From positions 306,331 to 370,330 of the forward strand of contig JAQGDQ010000219.1 in assembly GCA_030141605.1 (NCBI GenBank): a stretch of 64,000 bases of DNA, written 5' to 3'. The DNA is from Tubiluchus corallicola. Taxonomy: Eukaryota > Priapulida > Priapulimorpha > Priapulimorphida > Tubiluchidae. Position numbers and translations under genes: made by a program. Shown here piece by piece: positions 47,401 to 59,170 of this stretch (the stretch's first letter is position 1; the number at the start of each line of letters is the position of its first letter). The notes below the pieces were generated by a model. The model was not told the DNA's origin and did not search any database. It saw nothing but the letters and a program-made list of their open reading frames with translations.

Positions 47401-49178
47401 AAGGTAGTACTGTCTTTTGCAATGTCATTTAGCAGCAAAGTGCAATAAAACGTTTTTTTTCCTAAAGTGGCTTTGACCAAAAATCGCAACCTAATAAATA
47501 TAGCATGTCGCGATCAGGGTTGGTAATCACTGAGTTTTCGAAGCTTGTTGGTTGATTAGTGTATTTACTATCAGTGGCTCCTTCAATGCAACTAAACAAG
47601 AACTCCATAGTAAAGTCATTTAAACTTTTTTCAAACTTATACGACAATTATGGGGTACAAACGAAAATATTCGACACCCTGGCCAAACTGTGAGGTATAC
47701 TCGTGTGGGCACCCTTTTCTTTTTACAATAAAAATATACTATAAAATGATGTAACATGTATCGAAAGTATGTATGATTCACTGCCAGCAGAACTTCTGAA
47801 CATAAAATTATGCAAATTTATTCTACACGTCGGGAAACTTTCTGTTAGTAACATGGTACGCAGGCGAACTTGTCATATACCCACTATACTTGATGATTAA
47901 TATTATGTATAAAATATAGGATTAAACTATGGCCAAAAATTCTTTAATTACTCACCACTATAATGAAAATGTGACAATTGTGAACAACAATGTGAAGTGA
48001 TGGTCATGCTTCTTACAAATATGCTAACTTATACAAGCTTTATATGCATTATGGAATCTCAAAACACAAAGGGCGCACCAACGTCCGAAAATTCTAGTTG
48101 AGCAACGAATGTGCCAGGATTGTAACAACAAAGAAAACTAAAATGAAGAACATAGAATACCACGTTGTGAAAAGTATAATTATATCTTTGTTTAACGAAA
48201 TCACGTACTTTTCCATCACGTACTGATGACGATAAATTCAAACTCTGGCTCAGCAGTGATGATTGCGGGATTACGATGTTATCAGCAAAATTTATAACGA
48301 AATGTTTTAATAAAAGAAACTTGTAAAACAAGAATAAAGTGGTATAACTGAACATATGCTTAATAGTCCTCTGGTGACATTATATTATTCAATACAGTCA
48401 GGCTTCACATATGTGTAGTTAATACCTATTAAATTTTAATGCATGCAATTAACTTAAAAATTTATGTATTAATTCATTATTTATTGGGTTCTACTAATCG
48501 GTTTATTGATTTATTCAAAGGTATTGTTCTTAATGTTATTGTAGTTCATGTCATTTAGGTTTATTGCCTTTTTGTATTACATGTATCGTATTGTACTATA
48601 TGCTCTAAATAGTGTATATATATATTTTCTTTAGAAATACAACGCAATATGTATTGTATTGTATTGTATTGTATTGCATTGTATTGTATTGCATTGCATT
48701 GCATTGTATTGGACTGCACTGCACTGTATTGTATAGTATTATATATACACTGTATTGTATAGTATTATATATATATATATATATATAATACTATACAATA
48801 CAGTGCAGTGCAGTCCAATACAATGCAATGCAATGCAATACAATACAACGCAATACAATACAATACAATACAATACAATACATATTGCGTTGTATTTCTA
48901 AAGAAATATTTTAGCAAAGGTTATTGGTTTTATTTCAGAGAATTCCTAGTCTGATACGGCCTCATCCAAACTGGGGACCAGCGCTGGACAAGTACAGAAC
49001 TGGCGACTACAAGCCACTTATTGCTGAAAGAGAACTTCATGAGATGCAAGACAAGCCTCCTCCCTACAACTCAGTCTTTTCTGGGGATACTGTTTCTTAC
49101 ACCCATTCCTCGGGTTATGGACCTTGCAGAGAAGGCTGTTACAACCGGGGTTTCGAACCGATGACCACAGAATTTTAA
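31142..49178 (+). CDS. SLC6-family Na+/Cl- dependent transporter, probably amino-acid type, with two defects
   Basis: Exons: 31142-31182 (tentative start), 32049-32194, 32865-32999, 33953-34096, 34487-34649, 35383-35498, one unlocated short exon, 38142-38276, 38584-38688, 42665-42789, 43581-43693, 44125-44253, 46103-46202, 46759-46874, 47207-47365, 48939-49178. About 655-660 residues are expected, normal for SLC6. Family landmarks: [17 protein letters not shown] and [11 protein letters not shown] (TM1-2); LYYNVIISW (TM3); a Cys-containing loop with the sequon [13 protein letters not shown] (TM5); [13 protein letters not shown] (TM7, Na+/Cl- residues); GLDSQ (TM8, Na2 site); a cytosolic tail with a PPPY motif. 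Gly rather than Asp in YAVG argues against a monoamine transporter; the pattern most recalls glycine-transporter-like members. Two defects are visible. LGNV is missing from TM1, where YAVG runs directly into RRFPY at 32152-32169. A T8 run at 38611-38618 adds one base. It is either decaying or misassembled. The first exon is inferred from frame fit only. Confidence 0.85.
31283..31311. promoter_or_regulatory. Two overlapping perfect palindromes
   Basis: AATGCCTAGGCATT (31283-31296) and TTTTGGCGCGCCAAAA (31296-31311) are perfect palindromes sharing one base. The second contains TTTGGCGC on both strands, an E2F-type consensus. They lie about 100 bp after the candidate first SLC6 exon. A regulatory role is inferred from sequence only. 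Confidence 0.3.
37222..37815 (+). repeat. Dispersed 600-bp repeat, copy A (SLC6 intron)
   Basis: The element opens with a cluster of short direct sub-repeats (units like AAAATGGCACAGG and GGCACAAATGGAAA) at about 37240-37350. A unique body follows, with GGGTTACAGT, CTCTGTCAAGGAAG, GTACAAAAAACA and TTTGTGTAACGCTGT. Much of it reappears in the same order and orientation at 55938-56505. The 163-codon ORF through it is not conserved between copies, so it is treated as non-coding. It occupies the SLC6 intron in which one small exon could not be found. Confidence 0.75.
37882..37950. repeat. Imperfect palindrome (stem-loop)
   Basis: AAAAAATCTGGTTATAACCA at 37882-37901 pairs with TTGGTTGTAACCAGATTTTTT at 37930-37950, with a few mismatches. 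Related GTCCGATT and TTGTAAC words recur at about 37838-37975 and, more weakly, near 36800, suggesting remnants of a small foldback repeat. Confidence 0.55.
39885..40281 (-). pseudogene. Decayed fragment of a multi-copy transposon-associated ORF
   Basis: Read on the minus strand, 40281-40033 gives [13 protein letters not shown], then LIKDLG, then [18 protein letters not shown]. After a frame change, about 40015-39905 gives [11 protein letters not shown], a stop, then [10 protein letters not shown] and RWVVEAN. I recognise the order GHGKKSxWxVF...FVCxLY...AR..LF...HxxRAxYQxxxWxxA...GW from a family with many copies in cnidarian, mollusc and amphioxus genomes, often ending in a CXC-type Cys-rich domain. 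Stops and frameshifts make it a pseudogene. It lies antisense in the 4-kb SLC6 intron 38689-42664. The family's biochemical role is unknown to me. Confidence 0.6.
41149..41420 (+). mobile_element. tRNA-derived SINE in an SLC6 intron
   Basis: The head carries a pol III A-box (TAGTCTAGTGG, 41159-41169) and a degenerate B-box (GATTTCGATAC, 41206-41216) at tRNA-like spacing. The body includes ACCAAAGACATTAAAAATGG and GGTGCCTTTTGGCGCG, and the 3' end reads GCCGACGTTAAATAAATATT, passing into an (ATT)n tail. A tRNA head, conserved body and short-repeat tail is the standard SINE layout. Target duplications were not found. Confidence 0.72.
41405..41492. repeat. (ATT)n/(CAT)n microsatellite at the SINE tail
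   Basis: ATT units grade into CAT/CGT units, ending about 41492. It probably grew from the SINE tail. The poly-Asp ORF on the minus strand through it is not a gene. Confidence 0.8.
45733..45823. repeat. Dispersed 90-bp repeat, copy B
   Basis: Starts GTTCTAAATGACATATC and contains GGCAGTCGGGCAG and GCTTCGTATTCGGGAC. It matches copy A at 9732-9820 in the same orientation. It lies in the SLC6 intron 44254-46102. Confidence 0.45.
48626..48906. repeat. 281-bp near-perfect palindrome of TATTG units
   Basis: The left arm begins TTTCTTTAGAAATACAACGC and runs through (GTATT)n, GCATT and ACTGC units to an (AT)n centre near 48776. The right arm is its reverse complement, ending GCGTTGTATTTCTAAAGAAA. 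The left arm carries one extra unit of about 26 bp (ACTGTATTGTATAGTATTAT), so the arms differ by a small indel. The outer 30 bases on each side are unique-sequence inverted repeats. It lies in the last SLC6 intron. It may be a foldback element or an expanded hairpin. Confidence 0.85.
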
Positions 49179-49275
49179 ATTTTCATAGATCTGTAAAACA
49201 ATATTATAAGATTTCTGTCACTTAATTTTTTAATGTGAAGATCGTTCATCCTTACTTTCGTTTATGCATCGGTAA

Positions 49276-49287
49276 AATAAAAATAAA
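49276..49287 (+). terminator. Poly(A) signals of the SLC6 gene
   Basis: Two adjacent AATAAA hexamers at 49276-49281 and 49282-49287, about 100 bases after the TAA stop at 49176-49178. Confidence 0.65.
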
Positions 49288-49567
49288 AAAAGTGGGAATA
49301 TTTTTTAAATGAACATCAGCGATGTTTGTTTATTTGTTCATCGGCAAGTTCAGTGACGTCATCGCCTTTGGTCATGTATTGCTAATTAGTGGATTGGATT
49401 TAACATTCTATTACTATTTACAGTCTATACGCATGCCCCAAGCAAAAATGGGTGAGAAGAACATAGTGTTGCTATAGTAAATGATGGTTTTATTTCTGAA
49501 CTCAGTTCCATGGGCGGGTCTGTTCTGAGAAATAGTTAGGTTTCTAACGCGGCACATATATAATATG

Positions 49568-49672
49568 AATATATATATATGTGTGTGGGTGTGTGCGCGC
49601 GTGTGTGTGTGTGTGTGGGTTGGTTGGTTGTTTGGGTGTGGGTGGGTGTTGCGTGCGTGCGTGCGTGCGTGT
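49568..49672. repeat. (TG)n, (GGTT)n and (GTGC)n microsatellite
   Basis: AT, TG, GGTT and TGCG tracts in succession. Long alternating purine-pyrimidine runs such as (TG)n can adopt Z-DNA, but no function is implied. Confidence 0.85.
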
Positions 49673-52600
49673 AAATAAATATCACAAATTCTTTGTGTAA
49701 CAGTATCATACAGTACAAAACATTTGAAAGTGTGCTATACATAACATAGGCTAAACTACAGTTTTACAACAAAATACCGACCGCTCGATGTTATTTTTTT
49801 AAGCCAAAGAACAGGCACGTGAAACAAGTTAGCCAAAATATATTTTCGCTTTGAAGGTCCAGTTTTGAAAACTTGGCATGATTGCATTTACGTGGGTGGT
49901 ATAACCATGTTTCGTTTAGCGAAGTGATTGGAAGCTTAATCCCAAACATATCTCACTATGCCATTCTTACAGCTGTCTTTTATTCCGCGGGTAAATTACA
50001 GCTGCCTGCACTGAACTCGAGCTGACAAACACCGGACACAACACTGCATTTCTTGGTTGCTGTCGGTCAGTTGCTTGTTTCTGTATGATATTCGATGTGC
50101 ACTCTTGACCAAGGATGTACGTGTGACCTCGATCTAAACTTAACGGGTAAAGGTTGTTGCACGAGCTGTTTATGTGTAGGAGATACTCTGTTACTGAATA
50201 CAGAGTTAAAAACCATATTTTCGTACTCGGGAACTAAGCTTTCGCCGTTTTGTGTGTTCCTTTTAAAATGAAGTTGTGTAAACCTATTCGTGTGCCATTA
50301 ACGAAAGCGAATTATAGCAGTCTATTAATTAATTCTGCTAAAGTTGAAATATTTAATTGTTTTGTTTGTTAAAATTATTTACGTGTATTTTCAAAGTATG
50401 TCGGTATTAAAAAATGTGCAGACGCGTATGGGATAAAAGATTTTACAAAAACGCGTTGCTGTGGGGCGATAAGCGCTACTCTCCTAAGTAGGTCAAAGCG
50501 TGATATTCACCCACTGGGCATGTGCATGCAGCAATAATGGCCGGCAGTTTCAACCATATTCGGGTAAAATTAGCCTTCATATTATTTGAAATTTAATGGA
50601 TCCGCTGACGGCTGTGACAACGCTGACACGCTGGAGGCACATGGTGTTTTCGAAAAAGACCACGTTCAAACTGGATTTTAATGTTAAACCAGTTTAAGGG
50701 ACGATGTACCAAATTCCATGTCGTATGCACACGTAGTTTTTATTCGAAACAGTCTTGTGGAAAAGTGACAGAACGCGTCAACTAAGGGGAAGACAAAAAT
50801 TCAAGTCGCTTGATGTTAATCCATCATCATTGTAAGAAGAGAAATAGAGCACTCAATGGTTGATTATTCCCCAGGTATGTATAATCATAGCATATCATAT
50901 CTAACATACACATGCGAGTTGTTCACTCGTTTTTGTTATCATTTTCAACTCGTAAGTACAACATGTAATTTATATACGACTTTCACTTTCCAAATTACCA
51001 TGTAATTTACTGTAATTTTGTTACCAAGAACGCGTTTCTATCAGGCGCACTTATTGCTTTCGATTCGTCTAATATTGCAGACAATTATACTTTTCAATTT
51101 GTGTAAATGACATTTTACGTAGTGTGCGTGCCGCTAGAACAAGAATAGTGTTTAATACTTATTTGTAGATAATACCCTATTAGTTTGTTAAATTCTGTGT
51201 GTAAAATAGCGCTATTGGTATGATAAATATATTAAATGATCTGCTGTTGGGACACCAACCATTACATTATTATTAACCACAAGGACAGGTGCTGACTTAT
51301 ATCAATTTCGTCCAAAAATATCTTATCAACATACAGTAAGATATAAAAAATATAGAGACATGGGAAGTTGCGAGTGCATGGCAGGTCTGCGTGGTCTAAA
51401 ATGATTGCAAAGGTCATGTGAATGGACGTTTGTTTCCAGAAATGATGAGATTAATATTGTGGAAGTTTTAATCTACTGCCGACAGATGGCAGTAAAAGCG
51501 TTTTTAAAGTAATCTATATTGTTCGGAGACGGAAGACGATAGTGAAAGACTGGAGTACCTGACTTCCTTAGCTCTAGCTCAAAAGAAGGGCACATTCTCT
51601 ATTTGACAATTAATCACATCTTACAAGCTGAGCTCTATCCTTCTTGAAATCTAGTACTTAAGTACATGTATTACAATGCTAATAAATAAAATGCCTAAAT
51701 TAACCGATGAAATGAAGTATGTAGGCCCACACTTCGAAAACGCCAAACTGTAGGTATAAAAATAATTATTCTACATAACATTATTGAGTAAGTATATAAT
51801 AACCTTCCCCCAGATAAAGAATGAGCAATAAGATAATGTAGCAGGTAACTAAACTAACCGGCTATTAATATTGCTATTTTCGTAAACATGTGCGTTGCGT
51901 TGATTGTGACCATAAATCTTAAAAATTTTGAAGCTTGAGGCTATGGAGGCTTGTAAAATTGCTGTAATTGGTTAGTGGCCTGGAGCAATGCTCACTGGAT
52001 AGCTATTACTGTATCACGTACCTGGTAGGCGCAGTATTTGCTAGAATAATTAGAATAACTAAATAAACCCAGAATAATTATTTAGTACTAAAGCAGACAA
52101 ACACATAAACCGTGTAAACGTCAAAAAATTACAAAACCAAATGATGTCATTAATAGAATGCACTTACTTATTTTTGAAGACTATTTTTGCTTCTATTGCT
52201 TCCAAATGACTTTTGTGAACATTGACATCATTGACATCATTTTTCGCTAAGGTACATGTTTTTCGTTCTTCAAGCCAATTTTCACTCGACTTAATTGACA
52301 TAGGTAACAAACACTGCTTGAGCTGCACTGCTTAAATGAAAAGGTGAAACAAAAAGCAAAAATGTATGTGGGAACCTTCAAGCAGGTGCCTTTATTGGTA
52401 ACTGAATTCATGAGATCCAAACATGTTTAAGGGCCACCTGAGCACTCGGCTTACAGGATGATATACATTATTCAGAAAAAAATGTGTATGAACGATTGAT
52501 AGTTCTCAGCAAACTAGCTTCAACAAATTAATCGGTTATCGGAAAAAGATACAGTCCTGAGGGATGGTTAGCATGCTGAGAGAACGGATATGTATGTGTC

Positions 52601-54479
52601 CAAGCGTTTGTTTTAGCCAAGTTTTCTCAGAGATATCTTTCAGAGTTATCTGTATAATATTTCAGAGAAAACTAACTACCTACGAGGACCGCCTTCTGCC
52701 CTTTTGCATTGATTTCAATGGTGTATTTATGTAAGAATCTGTAATTGCACCTAGCTGGGCTTCTATTCTTTGCAAATCCTATGTAATCAACGCTTGCCTC
52801 ACGAATGTCATTTGCAGCTGATTCTCGACGTTAATGAACAGCAAAAGCGAAGCTTGAGACTTGTAGATTTAGTTGTCGGCGTTTTCCTGGAGGCTTTTTA
52901 TATCAATAATGCGTAAAAAGTTGAGCATTACTCTCGTGAATTAGATTAATTCAGTACAGTGAGCTAGTGTACAATCAATCTACATATTAAAAATGTTATA
53001 GCTGTAGGGCACATTTAGCAGCGAATGTAGCCGAACTAGCTTACTTATGAGAAGCAATTGATTACCAAAATTGGATAATGAGTGCACTCCAAATGATATC
53101 CGTGGCGATGACGGTAATGATATAATGGTGTCGGAAAGTCAAAACAGCGACAAGGCCAAGATACCACTACAGAAAAGTAGGGTTAAGGACCTTGCTGAGA
53201 AAATCTTAAAAACTCAGCCGTGTTCATAATTTCTATCAATTTGGCACAACAGAATTTGGAAAATTTTAGTGCCACGTTACGGCTGTTAATCAGGGCTTCG
53301 AGATAAATTTCGCAGTTTCTCTACAAATTGGTATTACTACTACTTTCTTTACAGATTCTAGTTAAAATCTATTGGTAACATATAGGCTTATTGTCTATAC
53401 CATGCGATATAGTGACGTGGAAGCCAGCTGGCTATTTCCCCAGTGCCATGACAAGCAAGAAATCATGGTACAAAGTCAAAATGTAACGATGTCATATATT
53501 TTCGTCTAAGCAACAAATTTTATTTCAAAATGAACAGAAGGGCTCCAATGACAAGCCCCATCAATCACAAATTGAGCGCGAAATGTTGCAGAAGCGATCG
53601 ATGATTCTTCAGATAATAATTGTAAGATGGATGCAGGAGATAACTAACAAAAATGGATTCGCAAATTCGTACAAATAATCCACAAAACTGCAGAAAAGGC
53701 AGCTGTTTTCAGGGGGTTCGCTTCTTCTGTAGATGAAAACTACTATAATGGAAAAAAAGATACGTGAAAAAGTCACAGCAAGAAATGAATAATTATTAAT
53801 GTTTGTTTTTCTATTAAGATTCAAATATACATACATGTAACTGTTTATTTAAAAACTCGATAATATTGTAATACTGACGACAGAGAATTTTAGTCTATGC
53901 CAGTCTGAGCATTTTTACTCGAATAAAAACTGTGAGACAAAGATGAAAATTTTTTGTATAGACTACAGTGAGCAATATTTACTGGATTTAATTCGGAGAC
54001 AATGTTATAGATTTGTGCGTGAATGCAACGACAGTACTAATCGCGTATATTACCGATGTTTTACTATATTGTACTAAATTTGTCCACACAGCAAGCAAAT
54101 TACGATGTCTGTATAACGGCTCCATTTTAATTGTTTTTCTGTCGGTGTTCGCTTTTATAGTCTAATGCCTATAGACCATAACTGTGAGTTAAGAGAAAAT
54201 ATAAGTCTGGATTAGCTTGAATAATCTGATGCAATACCACGTTCTAAATAATTTTTCTGTAATATAATATCGTTTGCGCTAAACGCGAATGTTGATGGCA
54301 TGAAAAATTTATCAGCGGCATGAAACTACAGTGTAACATTCATTTGTGAAAGTGGCTTCCTGTAAGGAATTATCTTTGTAATTAATGTTAAAATGACACG
54401 TTACTCATTAAAGTTTCATGCACACGCAAAGAGCAAATTATATAAGTGTTAAGGCTAGTAGCAGATAGCAGAAAAATTA

Positions 54480-54655
54480 TTAAAGAATGCAAAGGTAAAG
54501 ATGAAGTTAAAGGAAAACAAAAATAATAGTGAAAGTAAGATAAAGGTAGAAATAAGGGCGTGGTTAAAGGTGAGGATAAGGTTAAGGATGAGGATAGGGA
54601 TATAGGGAAAGGGATAGGAATAGGGATAGGAATTGGAATAGGCAGAGGCATAAAT
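54480..54655. repeat. Degenerate (GGATAG/AAGGTA) purine-rich repeat
   Basis: AAGGTA-like units pass into GGGATA and GGAATAG units. The 141- and 133-codon minus-strand ORFs crossing it owe their length to the repeat, with Pro-Ile and Ser-Tyr strings, and are not genes. Confidence 0.75.
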
Positions 54656-55937
54656 ATTAACGTAAAGGTAAATATAATAAAACTGAAGATTAGACAAGTA
54701 TTGCAAAGATATGTTGTCATTAATATACATGTAACAGACATGTTCAGTATTACAATTATTACAGTCTTTTTTCCGTATTCCAGCAATACTGAAGCATCTG
54801 ATATTACGTTCATGAAATAACATATTCAGGCCTGGTTGTGTGCATTTCATTTCCACATTCTCTCAGCCTAGGCTATTCTTAATAAGCTTATGTTGTATTT
54901 TCTCGAAAACAATGTTAACCAGGCTGGCAATGTGCGGTTTTAAAGAGTGACTCTGGGTAAGTAGCTTACCGCTTGTTTGTGTTTTTCTCCCTTTAGGTAA
55001 AATGGCTGTAAGCTAAATTAAATTTTCCGTTACTAGGGTATAACTAGCGTAGATAACTTCATGTTATTAGAAATCTTGTCTACCAGTTTTACATGAAAGT
55101 ATCTCGGTTTAATGTAAGCCGTTTCTTTTCTCTCTGACAGCTTACTCGCAAGTGTGAACTGTATACAAGTTACTGCAAACGCTCCGACAGTTGCTGCGAG
55201 TTGATTTAACGCTAACCATTGTCTAATCTGAACAGGCTTGAGAGTTACTTGGCGAGCTTACTTCGTTCGCTAGTCTACACGCACCGTCCGATAGACTTAG
55301 CCTGTTTGGAACGTTAATTTGTTTGCCTAGCAGCTTTGTTCTTACAATTATGCTTACTAGTTTTCGTTCTGTAGTTCTATTTTTTCATTTATAAATGTTT
55401 ATTACCACTGTGAATGACAAGTTTTATTGATATTATGTAGGGCCGGGCACTGAGCTGGCAGAGGTATCGTAGCCAATCGTTTATAGGTAGACAACCTCTC
55501 TAAGTGAGAGGAACTGAAGATACAAATGTCAAAGAAAGCCACAAAGAAGCAGTTTCCCGTTCATAAGCCAACATTGCGCAGCTTGGCTTTCGTAGCAAAG
55601 TGAACACACACGATGACTACACAGCTATTCTCTCGCTCTTTTAGAACAATCTTAGGCCCACATGTTATCTTCATTTATTCAGATCAAACTTAAAAAGTTA
55701 AAAAATCAGAAGACAGTTTGATCCCTCTATGTCATCTGCGTTGGCGATTTTGATGCGACGACATCAGGGAAGCTATGGTATACCACCAAAATTGTCCCAA
55801 ACATTAATCAATAATACGCAGTCATTTCACTTGGACTGATAACCTCAGCATGTTCATTTACAACAAAAATAGGTCTTGAAGCCTTGTAAGTACAACAAAC
55901 TGAGATATGTGACCTTCTTTCATGTTAATAAGAGGTG

Positions 55938-56505
55938 CGCGATAAAAATGGTACAGGTACAAATGATACAAGAAAAATAGCACTGTAAAACGGCACAGGA
56001 AAAAAGTACACAAATGGAAAATAAGAAAAAGCAGCACACCTACATAATGTGGGTTTAAAATGAGGGTTACTGAGGGTTATTTTTACTTCTGCCAAGGAAA
56101 TTATACTCCAACACTGTTTGTTTGTTTCTTTGCTTGTAAGCAGATTTCTGGACGGGGGAGAGGGTGAAAACTGCCGAAATTGGCTTTTTTCGCCCCGTAC
56201 TTTTTCACCAAACTTGACCAAACTACATGTACAAAAAACATGGGTGAAACACTGCGTGGATGTCTCAGAGGGACTATTATAGCTCATTGGAAAAAGGAGC
56301 ACTTCACTGCAAGATAGAGTAATTAATTATCTCAACAGGTTTCATTTCGGGAAATTCTCGCTTGGAAATCTGTGTAACGCTGTCTGTAACCTTCGATTAT
56401 ACATGTATATAGCCTTATAATCTGACTTCAAATGTAAATACGCATACTTATCGGTTTATTAGATCATCGTCAAACGGTTAAAGAATGTGGAATGTTCGTG
56501 CATTG
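55938..56505 (+). repeat. Dispersed 600-bp repeat, copy B (intergenic)
   Basis: Collinear with 37222-37815. It starts with GGCACAGG/GTACAAATG sub-repeats and continues through GAGGGTTACTG, TTCTGCCAAGGAAATTAT, CATGTACAAAAAACA, GTGTAACGCTGTCTGTAA and GGTTAAAGAATGTGGAA. The two copies are clearly diverged with many indels, so they are old. The 125-codon minus-strand ORF here is not shared in copy A and is not called a gene. Confidence 0.75.
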
Positions 56506-58990
56506 TTGATTATAATTCTGGATAATGAACAAAATATTTTGTGAGTCTTTTGTTAGTTTATATAACACTTATACAGGTATATTTTTGTTTGTTCTCGTGT
56601 TTATCTTTGTTTTGTTTTTTCTACCAAAACGATCAGACGATCGTGTTTAGGCCTTTCGACCTTAGCTGAGTTCTGCCTCAAACTGAGCGCATTCTATTTT
56701 TACTATAGAAATTATTTGCATCACCATAACATGTGTGCCATTTTTTCCTACTTCCCATTTTTCCTACTTTTACATTAATCAGATCAACAGTCGCTTCGGA
56801 TTTTCGAAAAATTTGCCTTTTATAATCTGAACCATACCATGCTTGAATTTTCAGAGAGTGAAAGTAATTTACTATTTTCTTCTCGAACGTGAATTCTGGT
56901 GCTTGCATTGATTGTTTCATAGTGTTTTCATGGGCTTCTATGAATCCATGACTACAATATGATCAAATTTTCTATTAAAGAAACATCCAGCTAGTTCAGT
57001 AATTTATTGTAGTAGAAGTGTAAATACATAAGGAGGATGCTAAAGCTGCATTGATTTCTTGACTGACTGACACTCACTAAGTGACTGGCTGACCGACAAA
57101 CCAGACTACTGATTAATTGACTGTCCAAATGAGCAAACGAATTCTAAATGACTGGCCAGTGGACTGAATTGTAAGAGGAATAATTGACTATCGAGTGAAT
57201 GAATAACTGACCATTCAGCTAAGTGGCTTGCTGCTTCTGTTGCTGTTGCTGCTGCCGCAGATGAAAATGATGATGACGGTGGTGGTGGTTCTCAACAATT
57301 CTCAGTTATTATTCAAGCTCCGAAATGAGTCAAAAACTCGAAAATCTGCCAAAACGATAAAGACTGAAAGCGTTATAGAAATGGTAAAAAAGGGCATTCT
57401 CCCCCAGTGATATGTTTTACCTATTCTTTCAGCGTCTCAAATTTAATATATTTTTTCCAGATTCTGTCGCCGCAATAATCCCAGCAATGAGACTGATTAA
57501 TGCGCAGTTTTTTACTTTTACGGCCGTTTCTGTATAGCCTTGGCCTTCGCAACTTCTGTGATTGTTGGGTTTCCAACGAAAGATTAACGTTTTTATCTAT
57601 TCAAGCAGCTGCTTTTGATCGGGGGATTATCCAGTCTGATTGCAGCTACCATCGCAATACCAAGCTCTCTTTTCACGCGGCTCTATAAATTTTGCTATGG
57701 CTGTTGTTTCTGAGACAGAGCAAAATACCCCCTCTAAGTCAGGGAGATGATTAGGTCGATATAGCTGCCGCCGATTATACGCTTCTTTTGGAAAAACGCA
57801 TTGTGGGGATTACTAGGTTGTGTTTGTTAAGCGTTAGGATGAAGACCAGTCAATCGGGTCTGAATTGCAGCGTGTACGATGTGATAGATACGTTTAAAAA
57901 GTCTAGAACCGCGTGTACATCGGTTACAGCTTTCTAGGGAAAATTCTCCGTAATGCACTTCCAATGTCATATGCCTTTAGTGTGCCAAGTGTAGCACGTA
58001 CAGTTATTTTGTCAACTTCTTCTTAAGTAGGCCTCTGGTGGGTTCTTTCGCCACACATGGCCGTTTGCCTCGTAAATAATGGTGTGTATCTAAGACACCT
58101 ATATCGGTTCAAAAGCTCATCTCAGAAAGGTTATCATAGCTTCGTTCATGGCGTTGAATAGGCCTCATCGTTGACTGCTGGATTCCGGTTTGCAGTGTGA
58201 AGTGTGTAAGAATCTCATATAATATGAATTTAAACTTGTGTTATAGGTATGAAGAAAGAAAATTCACCAGATTTCTTACTTTTCTGCACCCATTTAAAAT
58301 GACTATATAATTTCTTGGGCAACAGACTTCAACGTTTTAGAGAGACTCTAGTGCTTGATAATGGAGTTAAAATGCGGAATTTGTATTTATATTTAAAATA
58401 TAGGCTCATAACATATATACATATTATAATGAAATAAGTAGGCACTGGCCTGCAGCTTTATTATTATCACTTCGGGCAAGAATTTCACAGCTGTCTTTCC
58501 CTCTCCCTCCTGCTTCAGCTATTCATTCCTTTCGCTGCAGGCTGTGAATATGCAATCACTCAGAAACATTGCAATAGGCGTTTTATTGCAGTATGCTAAA
58601 GTAATGAGGTACAGACGTATAGGCCGTTAAATTCAAATCACTACACGTTACTATCATTAAAGTATTTTCCAGATTTTTTGCTGAATTTAACAGAGCAGTA
58701 AAACGTAAGTGTTCTTCAAAAAACCGCATTAGACTCGGCAATATGAGCTTGATTCATTTATGAATTTAAATGAAATTTTTTGGCTGAAGGTGTTTGCTAG
58801 GATAGCTGAAACGTCCCAAACACATTGCACTAGTTATTAAATTTCTTCCAGCTAATAAGAGTAGGATAAGCTTGCATATAGTTACAATGACTACAGGTCT
58901 GGGCGTGTATGTATGTGTAGTGTAGCTATAAGTATATAGACAACGTATATACAGATAAACAATCAAATATGCAAACAAACAAACAAACAA

Positions 58991-59170
58991 ACGTACGTAC
59001 GTACGTACGTACATACGTACGTACATACATACATACATACATACATACATACATACATACATACATACATACATACATACATACATACATACATACATAC
59101 ATACATACATACATACATACATACATACATACATACATACATACATACATACATACATACATACATACAC
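58991..59170. repeat. (GTAC)n then (ATAC)n tetranucleotide microsatellite, about 45 units
   Basis: A short self-complementary GTAC tract leads into an almost perfect ATAC array of about 140 bases. Degenerate CAAA/CACA units flank both ends. Several overlapping Tyr-Val-Cys-Met ORFs across it are artefacts of the repeat. Confidence 0.95.

Larger units (their letters stand above)
49288..55937. other. Gene-poor region, left part
   Basis: No exon, RNA gene or named transposon was recognised on either strand. A (TG)n/(TGCG)n microsatellite lies at about 49568-49672 and a purine-rich (GGATAG)-like tract at about 54480-54655; both give low-complexity ORFs only. Confidence 0.5.

Noticed and set aside
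54388-54856. 141- and 133-codon minus-strand ORFs
   Set aside because: Length comes from a hexanucleotide-like repeat (Pro-Ile and Ser-Tyr strings), and two frames are open at once.
55441-55520. tRNA-like segment (GAGCTGGCAGAGGTATCG)
   Set aside because: No B-box at the proper distance and no cloverleaf pairing.
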